A stretch of DNA of 32,915 bases from Mesotaenium endlicherianum (lineage: Eukaryota > Streptophyta > Zygnematophyceae > Zygnematales > Mesotaeniaceae). Position 1 is the stretch's first letter; the number at the start of each line of letters is the position of its first letter. The translations under genes were made by a program, and so were the position numbers. Below, piece by piece: positions 10,961 to 18,810 of the stretch. The DNA lies in assembly GCA_009602735.1 (NCBI GenBank), contig WELA01012344.1, positions 433-33,347 on the forward strand, read 5' to 3'. The notes under the pieces are model-generated. The model saw only the letters and a program-made list of their open reading frames with translations. It was not told the DNA's origin and searched no databases.

Positions 10961-11194
10961 CCTGATGCGTTCGGGACGAAAAAGTGGTGTTCTTGTCCAA
11001 ATTGGCAGAATCTGGGTATTTCTGTCCAGTTTGCACCAATCGATGGTAAATCTGGAGTAGCGGCGCAAATCGATGGTAAATATGTATTTTTCCCTTGATT
11101 TTATTTGCAAGGTTGGAAAAGCGCCGCAGGCAACTCCGGACGGTTGATTTATTTGCAACAATTTTCAAAAGACGCCAAGATTCACTTGTGATTA

Positions 11195-11203
11195 AAGTTC
11201 TTC
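11195..11203. repeat. Left target-site duplication of the MITE
   Basis: AAGTTCTTC, matching AAATTCTTC at 12024-12032 in 8 of 9 positions; 9 bases is the Mutator-superfamily size. Confidence 0.7.
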
Positions 11204-11367
11204 GGGTAAATTACAAAATTACCCCTCCCAACTTTTTTATTACAAAATCTACCCCTGTTATCAAACTAATTACAAAACTACCCCTCGCACATGTAAATGG
11301 CGTCCACGTAGGCCTTACACGAGCAAATGACGTGCCACACAAATTCGCAAGAGACCCTACCTGACAC
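11204..11367 (+). repeat. MITE left terminal inverted repeat
   Basis: Ends inward with CTGACAC at 11361-11367, the inverse of GTGTCAG at 11859-11865. Confidence 0.85.
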
Positions 11368-11858
11368 ACCACTTGTCTCTTTCGTTTCCAATTGGTTTCC
11401 AAAATCTGCTATAACCACACTTTAACCTGACCCACCATCACGAAAAAAACTGCCCAAGGACGCAAAAAAATTGGTCCTTCGTATTTTTGTCACCTATTTC
11501 TTACGCCTCCATTTTCTAAACCCTGTATGTCCACAGACTATATCCATCTCATCCCTGCTATTTTGCATAGCAGCGGAGTCACAACAAGCTAACTCTAGAG
11601 GCTTAGCAAAGGGGTTAGTTACCAATGGCACATTGCTGTTAAGGTTGCTTATGGTTATTTCTTCCTCTTTCTAAGCATGTCGCGTCGTTTTTAACTGCGC
11701 ATCCATGGGAACTGAAGGACACTAGTTACACTCGTGCCTGGGTGGAGAAAGAATGCAGAGGTAGTATGCAAATTTGGCGTCCTTGGGCAGTGTGGATGTG
11801 AGGTGGGTTAGTTAGAAAAGTGGTGGTTGAAGAATTTGGAAAGAAAGGAGAAAAGGGA

Positions 11859-12023
11859 GTGTCAGGTAGGGTCTCGTGTAAATTCGTGTGGCACGTCATT
11901 TGTTCGTGTAAGGCCTACGTGAATGCCATTTACATGCGCGAGGGGTAATTTTGTAATTAGTTAGAAAGCAGGGGTGAATTTTGTAATTAAAAAAGTTGGG
12001 AGGGGTAGTTTTGTAATTGTCCC
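11859..12023 (-). repeat. MITE right terminal inverted repeat
   Basis: Reverse complement of the left end with scattered changes and small indels. Confidence 0.85.
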
Positions 12024-12032
12024 AAATTCTTC
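12024..12032. repeat. Right target-site duplication of the MITE
   Basis: AAATTCTTC; partner at 11195-11203. Confidence 0.7.
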
Positions 12033-12040
12033 GCAAAAAT

Positions 12041-12200
12041 CGACACTTTGATAAGCTCTCATTTCTAATGAAATATTCTTACATATTTTTATCTATAATG
12101 TTGATGTTTGATATATTTATTATCATAGTACAGTGTAGTAGATTATAAAGAGAGAAGAGTAGCATTAGGCTTTATTAAAAGAAAGTAGTGATAGTGAGCT
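12041..12200 (-). repeat. Direct repeat copy 1 (possible B2 end of the tyrosine-recombinase element)
   Basis: About 160 bases running from TTTGATAAGCTC to ATAGTGAGCT, similar at about 80% to 13223-13390 in the same orientation. It lies on the 3' side of the minus-strand tyrosine-recombinase relic, where PAT/Ngaro-type elements carry their split direct repeats (B1-A2-B2). The pairing with that element is inference. Confidence 0.65.
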
Positions 12201-13130
12201 AGAGTGCTGTAGTGGGTCAGGAGAGGTAGGCATTTTGCCTCCTCTCATCTCTACGTCTCTTTCTGCCTATTCATGCTTATTTGCATAATCTGTTATACTT
12301 CTATATGTATTGCATTCTAGTAGTCGTGCTCTTGCTGCTTGCTTATTTTGGTTACTGCTCTCTGCTTCTTCTGGGCTGCTTTCATAACAGCTTCTTAAGC
12401 TAGAATGGTGACTACTCACTTATAGAGGAAACGAAAGCGTTGGAGCTGTAGCTATCTGTTGAGCAGAAAAAGTTCTTATGAATGCTCTTACTACCCAAAT
12501 TCGTATAAATGCTCTTACTGCTTCTATGCTCCTGCTCTTAAGCGTAGACTCTTCAGCATGCTGCTTGACACTTAGGGCCTCTCTTTCAACTTGTCTCCTG
12601 TCAAATTTCTACTCAGCTGAAATCAAGTTAATGCCACCTGTAGATCCCGTATCAGGCAACTCCACTGTTAGTAGACAAAGGACATCAATGCATGCTAATA
12701 AGGCTTTCTACCCTAGGGTACTATACTGCTAGTTTATGACTCTATGTATTGGTTGATGTTGAGTACTCAATTGTCTAGGAGATATGGGTGAATCTGTTGT
12801 GTGTGTGTGACTAATTTTTCTAATTAGTAACTAAAGTTGGTGTGTGGGTTGTTTCTACTTAGGTTATTCTAGATGAATTCACTCTAGTTTTTTGACACTA
12901 TTGTGATGCATTCTTAGTTTTGTTTTTGTGATTGTTTTGTGTTGGTTTCTCTCTAAGGTTTGTGTCTGTGGTTTTGACTATGATTTTGCTGATTCTAATT
13001 TATTCTATGAGTGGGTGGGTGGGTAAGTTGTGCACTCTTGATTTCACTTAGCACATGCGTGCTGAGAGAATGCAAGTTCATAGTCTTTATAGTGTTAGGT
13101 TAAGAGAGCGAAAGCGAAGAGGAAGTTATG
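12201..13130. other. Spacer between the direct repeats; no gene
   Basis: Low-complexity T-rich sequence. The 84-codon frame at 12478-12732 has no family features. Under the split-repeat reading this would be the A2 segment. Confidence 0.5.
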
Positions 13131-13241
13131 GAGCTTGTCAAAAGTGGCAAGCTCTGAGATTGAAGGCGGGCTTATACAGCCCGCCTAGTTCATTATTTCT
13201 TTTCGAGCTTATCAAATTTAAATCTACATTTTGATAAGCTC
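13131..13241. repeat. Cluster of three perfect hairpins
   Basis: GAGCTTG (13131-13137) pairs with CAAGCTC (13148-13154). GGCGGGCT (13165-13172) pairs with AGCCCGCC (13178-13185) around a 5-base loop. GAGCTTATCAAA (13205-13216) pairs with TTTGATAAGCTC (13230-13241). The last 3' arm is the beginning of direct repeat copy 2. Confidence 0.8.
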
Positions 13242-13390
13242 TTTCATCTTCAATGAAATATTCTTAATATATTTTTATCAATAGTAAATATAGATGTCTG
13301 ATATATTTATTATTGTAGTATAGTGTAGTCGATTATAAAGAGAAAAGAGTAGAATTAGGCTTTATTAGAAGAAAATAGTGATAGTGAGCT
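13223..13390 (-). repeat. Direct repeat copy 2 (possible B1)
   Basis: About 168 bases matching 12041-12200, starting at the TTTGATAAGCTC box and ending ATAGTGAGCT. It lies between the recombinase relic and copy 1. Confidence 0.65.
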
Positions 13391-13835
13391 GCACAATGGC
13401 ACACATGTGCAGCTAAAAAAAATAGGAATAGTAGTAGGAGTGTAGGTGGCTGAGGAGATAATGGCTGGAGTTAGGGTAGGGTAGAGGTTGGGTTGGGATA
13501 GGGAAGGATAAGTAAGGGCAGTGGGAGAGTAAATATAGGGTTGGTAGGAATGGGAGATTGGGTGGGGGGGGAACTCTAAGTATGTCCATTCATGCATTGA
13601 TATACAAATGACAAATTGCAGATCCAATAAGTTCACCTTGACACAAGCTCCAGCTGGAGCAAATATAAGAGAGTAGACCAATTCATTCTTGCATCTTGCA
13701 AATATACAAGTGTACCTCCCTTGCTATTCTCAATTTTTAGCTATGCAAGGACTTATCTTTCATTCTTTTCTATCTCCCTCCTAAAAGCTTGCTGAATTTG
13801 CTTCCAAGAGTAAGGCCCTTAGCCTTCTTTATCAG
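13391..13835. other. No recognisable gene
   Basis: G/A-rich stretch (about 13410-13570) and A/T-rich flank, probably 3' non-coding sequence of the minus-strand retroelement. The 108-codon minus-strand frame here is a reading of the purine-rich run and has no family signature. Confidence 0.5.
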
Positions 13836-14585
13836 GTAAGTCAACAATGTGTGTTGCTGACAGCATAGAAGCATTCTTCTCCACTATATATGCCAACTTA
13901 GATTTATCACTCTTCCACCTTCCCAACTCATTAATTATTCTGTCAAGAACTCCTAAGTGAGCAGCATCAAAAAATGTGTGCCCACCTCAGAAGCTGCTAA
14001 ACCAACATATTCAAAGAATTCTAAGCACCACTTTCTAATAAGATTTTAGGAAGGAACTTCTCTAGCTAGCTCATCTTCGGGTACGAGACCGTAAGAGTCT
14101 AAGACATCCTGGATGATGGATTCTCCTGACTTGTATGCAGGTGCCACCTTCATCAGCTTACTGAACAGTAGCACAGGGGACCATTTGCTCCTTGTATGGA
14201 AGATCGGAATCGATTTGCCTTCTCCTGATTGATCATTCATGGCCCTGGCCAACCACACTTACAGCAGGATAATACTTTCCACCTCTTCCAGCTCTGCATC
14301 TTGCATCCTGAGCTGTGCCAGATCAGAATTTCTCAGGAACCAATAGTACATGAGTGCCATGGTGTTTGCCTTCATGAGATCCATCAATGATGCCTCATCT
14401 CTGGCATATCTCTCTAAGATCTGGGAGATTTTGAGTGGGGAGATGGGCATCTTTGTATTCTTACGTTTTTCCAAATGTCTATTAGCAGCCTCTCTTATCA
14501 TCCTCATCTCCATCCCTAGCAAAGGGTTAGGTTGCTTCACCAATCTGTGCATAGTCCCTATGGCTGTTGCTGTCAGGTTGAACAC
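13836..14585 (-). pseudogene. Tyrosine recombinase of the DIRS-like relic
   Basis: Minus-strand frame from 14585 holds a core-binding-like region and the box F-L-R-N-S-D-L-A-Q-L, whose Arg (codon 14331-14333) fits the first catalytic Arg of the family. A stop (14259-14261) is followed in the same frame by N-D-Q-S-G-E-G-K-S-I-P-I, the usual lysine/beta-hairpin region. After another break, 14045-13840 reads through a G-T-H box and then G-R-W-K-S-D-K-S-K-L-A-Y-I, with the expected nucleophilic Tyr codon at 13888-13890. The second Arg of the H-x-x-R box is not preserved (H-F-F-D). It would cut and join element circles to the genome if intact; here it is degraded. Confidence 0.78.
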
Positions 14586-14845
14586 AGAAACTGTAAACTT
14601 GCTCTAAATGAGTCTTATCATATAAGCTAAGGCCATCTTTTATGATGCAGGCATGAAGCTGAACCCTTTCTGGCTTACATTATTCTATGAACTTTTGCCA
14701 ATATGTAATATATGTCTTCAGTGACTTGGCTTATTGAGGAGACTGTAATCTTCATTTTCTCCTGGTTGAGTCCTATGCACTCTGGATCAGTTGCAAAGAT
14801 AGTATCTGCACACCCTTAGCCACCCCTAGCACTCTCATTTTAATG

Positions 14846-16560
14846 CTAACATAAACACCAAGGGATACCTTTGTTCCCAAAAGCTTTCTCATCTCTACTA
14901 GGGCACAGCACACTTATGCTATGACCCAGCTCCACCCACCCTGTTACCTCAAGTATCCAGATGCCAGAAGCTGATTGTACGGAGGGCCACCAGCTTGCTG
15001 TCTCCCATCTAGACACCACCAAAGTACACTGCTTTGCACCTCTGTGCATGAGCAATCATAGCAAGAATCATCTGTGGTGGGGGGAAACAAAAGTTGTTCA
15101 CCTGATCCCAATCACAAGTGAAGGCATCAATACCTTCTGCCTCCTGATAGAGAAATTTACTATTGAATCTAGGTACGTGTGTGTTGTGAGATGTTGCAAA
15201 TCTATCTATGGAGTGAGGGCCCCAGAGGTTTTCTAGTTTCTGAAAAGAATTTGGCTCCGAACATTAATTATCCTTTTCTCTTATTCTTAATGGATAATCA
15301 GCCTAATCCCGATTTTTCTCCCTGGACAACCATTCTATCATCACCCCCAAATGTAGTTGTCTAAATAGCTCAAAGATCTTCCCAGCACTCTCTTGGATGT
15401 CTCTCTTTGATGAGCCTCCCCTCTTAAGGATGTCGTACATAGCTTGATTGTCTGTCCTGATAAGGATCTGTCTCTTCTAATCACTGCTGAACTGATTCCT
15501 AGAGCTGCCAATAATCCCTCCAGTTCCCTCCTGGTGGAAGAGGTTCCCACTAAGTGTATTTGAAGCTTTCCTTGCATATGCCATTTTTGTTTTAAAAAGA
15601 TATCTATTAACACTCCTTCCCACCCATCTTCTGAAGCGTCTACACACAAAATCATCTGTGGGGTAATGTGCATTTTCATAGGGGCCACATTAAATTGGTC
15701 AAAGTTTTTCTGCCAAAAAACTAGTTCTTCCCCTGCCACCTCAGATAACCGTTTTCTATCCTCCCAGCTATTATTTCCAACTATCATCTGGAACATTCTT
15801 TTAGTGTATATCCCTGTGATGATCCCAAAAGAAGTTTTCATAGAAATAGTCTGCTCGGCTACCCTTGCCATGTCTCTGATTGAGATCAGTTCCCCCTTTC
15901 AGTCTCTCTTCTGTATCTCTTGAATAGTGTTCCTCAATTTTCCTTTCCTCTTCTTATTTATACACACCCATAAATTCCTTGTGTCCAAATTATCTCTAGA
16001 AACTTGATAATCTTTGTTGGCTCTAGCTGGGCCTTCTTCATATTGACTATCACTCCCGCTGCGCTTAACTCCCCCAATACTTTTTGTACCAGGCTGCTGT
16101 ATTCTGTCTGTGACTCATAGGTTATTAGAAAAATCATCCAAGTAAGGGATGATTCTCATGCCTTCTCTCCTCCACTTTCCCACTATTTCCTTCATGACTC
16201 TAGTAAAGACGTAGGGAGTTGAAGCTAGTCCAAAAGGTGATAAGGTAAACACATAGTAGACTCCATCTAGCTGAGAGCCTAAGAATTCCAATAGGCAGGA
16301 TCTATAGGCACATGGTGATACCCACTTTTTAGATTTATGCTAGATAGTAGATCCTCTTTCCTAACCACATCAAGAATCTCATCTAGACCTTCATATTTAA
16401 ACTTGATTCTCTGTAGCCACTTGTTCACCAATCTAAGGTCTAAACTGAGTCTCAATTTTTTCCCTTCAGTCACATTCAGAGGGCTGACACATCTAAGACG
16501 TTCTCTACCCTCCCATTTTTGACCTGCTATGTCAATAAGTTTTGAATTTTGGTGGGTCGA
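14846..16560 (-). pseudogene. RT / RNase H polyprotein of the DIRS-like relic
   Basis: On the minus strand from 16560: L-R-L-S-L-D-L-R-L-V-N (about 16430-16470), S-G-Y-H-H-V, P-F-G-L-A-S-T-P (about 16215-16245) and the catalytic Y-L-D-D box (codons 16133-16144). The RNase H part at 15871-15341 has C-V-D-A-S-E-D-G-W (about 15620-15650) and S-T-R-R-E-L-E-G. Then about 15240-15130 reads W-G-P-H-S-I-D-R-F-A and R-F-N-S-K-F, a linker typical of DIRS-type pol. Frame changes occur after 16279, near 16130, and between 15341 and 15055. The first RT Asp appears as Asn (S-I-N-L-K-S-G-Y). Intact it would copy element RNA; here it is a fossil. Confidence 0.8.
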
Positions 16561-17280
16561 TGTAATGAATCAGTATATTAGTGGATATAATATTCATTTA
16601 AATATAATAGTCAATTAAGTTCAGCCTGCTGAACCTTAGTTAATAGTCAGTTTGCTGGACTTTACATAATTATCAATTTAATGACTCAGCCGGAAGCAGC
16701 AGGCTGAAGTCCATATAAGTCAGCTTGCTGACCCATTCTTTGACAGCCAGCTGACTTCCGTACTCAGTAGCAGCGAACTGCCTTGACTTACACCTAAGTA
16801 CGATATGCTAGATGAATGGCCAGATGACATCCCTATGATGGATGGCTATTCGGGATGATGGGAGATGGCGGTGGATTTGGTTAACCGAGGTCCTACCAAC
16901 GTGGTTAACTCCCGGGTAGGCGGTGCCATCGCACTGACCGTTGAACAGTAAACTCATTCCATGTACATATGCTAGGCATTGCTCTCGAGTTCGGCATTCG
17001 GAAACGAGGCCAACTCTCTTGTACAGCTTACTGAGAGAGATCTGAATCCAAGGCGAGAAGCCATTGATACGCACTGTCTTCTAACCTTGCTTATGTATGA
17101 GTTTACTGATTTGCATTATTGATGCTAGTTTACTCGCATTTGACTTACGAGTATTATTCACTGCTAGTGTATTGTCCTTTGCCGTTTAACCAGTTAACGG
17201 AAATTACCATAAAGATTACTTGCTGATATAAAGATCTTTATTAATTGTTAATCGCCTATTTGGTAAGTCGATTCATTTCA
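16561..17280 (+). repeat. G3 5' LTR (720 bp)
   Basis: Begins TGTAATGAAT and ends ATTCATTTCA. TATA-like CCATATAAGT is at 16711-16720. The U3/leader side carries five copies of an 11-base CAGYNNGCTGR-type motif (16622, 16648, 16697, 16721, 16744). Near its 3' end is G|GTAAGT (17263-17268), a strong splice-donor match. Confidence 0.93.
17263..17268 (+). promoter_or_regulatory. Candidate splice donor in the G3 leader
   Basis: GTAAGT preceded by TTTG, about 18 bases before the primer binding site and so inside the genomic RNA leader. A second donor match, GTAAGG (17318-17323), follows directly on the gag ATG. Either could be joined to the acceptor at 22884 to express the extra ORF. Confidence 0.45.
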
Positions 17281-17281
17281 G

Positions 17282-17295
17282 TGGTATCGGAGCAG
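17282..17295 (+). other. G3 primer binding site (initiator Met tRNA)
   Basis: TGGTATCGGAGC, one base after the LTR, matches the plant initiator-Met PBS at 11 of 12 positions. Confidence 0.85.
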
Positions 17296-17314
17296 TTATC
17301 ACAGTCTTCTTTGT

Positions 17315-18793
17315 ATGGTAAGGACAAGGTCTCAAACTAGCAACTCCCGAGACATGGAGAACCAGGATAACGAGAATGTCGAAAACCAGGCGGAAAGCCA
17401 TGTAGCGGGAAACCGTACCTATTCGGAAGCAGTAGCGGATACTGCAGCTAGGGAGGCTGCAGATGAGGCAGCTGCTATTGCCTCAGTCGCAGCTCAGCAA
17501 GCTGAGGAGGAGATAGCCAGACTAGAAGCTGAACAAGTAGCAAAGGCCGCTGAAGATATACAAAGGAGGGAAGGACAGCCAGCTGACGAGCGCACTGTTG
17601 AAGAACTTATGGCATCAAGGGCCAATGTTCTGAACCCACCTCCTGCCGTACAACTCAATGTACCCCTAGGTCAAATACGTGACCGGCTGAATGCGGCAGG
17701 AATTGCTGCTGCAGGAGCGAGAGGGATTGTTGAGGACACTACTCAGCGAGTAGATGCCAATGCTGCTGCTGCATTTGCTAATCTACCACCCCAAAATGTA
17801 GACTTGGGAGCATTGTTCGTTCAGATGCAGTCGCAAATGGCGACCATGTATCAGTCCCAGCAGGAGGACAAAAGAATCATAATGTCCCTACTCCGGGACA
17901 GAGACCAACTGGGGTCTCACACCACTAGTGGTGGTGGCCGAGGGCCTAGTAAGCCCAAGCCGAAACCTCCCCAGGACTATGATCCTGAGGGAAACAGAAA
18001 ATATTACCTGATCAAGTTTCTCGCGGATGTTGAGCAGTGGCTGGAGAACTACCCAGAACTGCAAGATTACGAGAAGGTCAGGCACACCGGTGCGCTACTG
18101 AAAGGCAGTGCCGCAGACTGGTGGCTTTACTGGAAGGAAGAGCGTAAGGCTCGGCAACTCGGTGACCCTACGTGGGTAGAGTTTGTCGAGAAGTTGCATG
18201 AGAAGTTTGATGTCATCAACCAGCAGGAGAAAGCTATCTATGCGATGATCTCCCTGACACTGAAGCAGACCACTTCAGTTGCTGAGTTTGCTCAAAAGTT
18301 CCAAGAGAACATGATGAAGCAGCCTGATTTGCCAGAACGGTATAGGATAGCATACTTCAGGTATGGCTTGAAATCCGAGGTCTCTGGTCATTTTGCTGAG
18401 AAAAAGTATGAGAAACTGGCTGACTTGATCCAGGATGCTGACGCCTGGGATCAGCAGCAGTTCAATCACAAGCGCCAGAGTAACGCTTTGGTGTCTAAGA
18501 TTGTCAAAAAGCCCCACGGTTCCTACAATGCAGTTGAAGGAGACCAGGCTGAGGATAATCAGGGTGATGAATATGAGTATGAGTACAATGCTATTCAGTC
18601 TAGAGGTAGAGGTGGTCCCTCTCGAGGTGGCTATGGAAGGGGTGGTGGTAGGACTAAGCCGAGACCAGCCTCAGCAAAATCTACTTGCTACCATTGTCAG
18701 CAGAAAGGCCACTACAGAGAACAGTGTCCGGTCAAGCACCTGCCTAAGGTCGAGAGAAAAGACCAGCCTTTAAAAGACAGCAACAGTCAGTAA
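17315..18793 (+). CDS. gag: G3 Gag polyprotein (492 aa)
   Basis: An uninterrupted frame starts at the first ATG after the PBS (17315) and ends at TAA 18791-18793. Residues 38-90 are Ala/Glu-rich and likely helical or coiled-coil. Residues 225-375 form the retrotransposon gag (capsid) domain, with W269-W270. Residues 428-446 are Gly/Arg-rich. A canonical nucleocapsid knuckle follows with C458, C461, H466, C471 (CX2CX4HX4C). It would assemble virus-like particles and package element RNA in the cytoplasm. Its last 15 codons overlap the pol frame and carry the frameshift signal. Compared with G1 the knuckle is intact, so this is the better preserved sister copy. Function assigned by motif and context; I see no lesion. 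Confidence 0.93.
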   Translation: MVRTRSQTSNSRDMENQDNENVENQAESHVAGNRTYSEAVADTAAREAADEAAAIASVAAQQAEEEIARLEAEQVAKAAEDIQRREGQPADERTVEELMASRANVLNPPPAVQLNVPLGQIRDRLNAAGIAAAGARGIVEDTTQRVDANAAAAFANLPPQNVDLGALFVQMQSQMATMYQSQQEDKRIIMSLLRDRDQLGSHTTSGGGRGPSKPKPKPPQDYDPEGNRKYYLIKFLADVEQWLENYPELQDYEKVRHTGALLKGSAADWWLYWKEERKARQLGDPTWVEFVEKLHEKFDVINQQEKAIYAMISLTLKQTTSVAEFAQKFQENMMKQPDLPERYRIAYFRYGLKSEVSGHFAEKKYEKLADLIQDADAWDQQQFNHKRQSNALVSKIVKKPHGSYNAVEGDQAEDNQGDEYEYEYNAIQSRGRGGPSRGGYGRGGGRTKPRPASAKSTCYHCQQKGHYREQCPVKHLPKVERKDQPLKDSNSQ

Positions 18794-18810
18794 TCCAGTC
18801 TACTGACTGT
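18769..18810 (+). promoter_or_regulatory. Candidate -1 ribosomal frameshift signal, G3 gag-pol
   Basis: Heptamer TTTAAAA (18769-18775) sits in gag register as T_TTA_AAA. A 7-base spacer leads to a perfect 10-bp stem, ACAGTCAGTA (18783-18792) with TACTGACTGT (18801-18810), and an 8-base loop. The gag TAA (18791-18793) straddles the stem/loop boundary. The pol frame is exactly -1 and is open from 18748. Loop bases ATCCAGT (18793-18799) are complementary to ACTGGAT at 18876-18882, so a pseudoknot is possible. In G1 the heptamer is TTTCAAA. Confidence 0.8.

Larger units (their letters stand above)
11204..12023. mobile_element. Mutator-like MITE (820 bp)
   Basis: The two ends are long inverted repeats: 11204-11367 and 11859-12023 (about 164 bases each, about 85-90% complementary by eye), starting GGGTAAATTACAAAATTACC on the left and, read inward from the right, GGGACAATTACAAAACTACC. 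Flanking 9-base direct repeats (11195-11203 and 12024-12032) fit Mutator-like transposition. The ~490-base core has no transposase and no convincing ORF, so it is non-autonomous. It sits next to one of the direct repeats assigned to the tyrosine-recombinase element. Confidence 0.85.
13836..16560 (-). mobile_element. Relic of a tyrosine-recombinase (DIRS-order, PAT/Ngaro-like) retrotransposon
   Basis: Read on the minus strand the order is RT, RNase H, a linker of the type seen in DIRS elements, then tyrosine recombinase. No LTRs and no DDE integrase are associated with it; this gene order and the recombinase are diagnostic of the DIRS order. The 5' part (gag-like ORF and left repeat) is absent because G3's LTR starts at 16561. 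Stops and frameshifts are frequent, so it is inactive. Similar elements are known from green algae. Confidence 0.8.

Noticed and set aside
13165..13190. Helitron 3' end (GC hairpin then CTAG)
   Set aside because: CTAG overlaps the stem end instead of lying about 10 bases after it, and no 5' TC end or RepHel gene was found.
16808..17074. 88-codon minus-strand frame, identical in both G3 LTRs
   Set aside because: It is open twice only because the LTR core is identical; no family features and it is antisense in U3/R.
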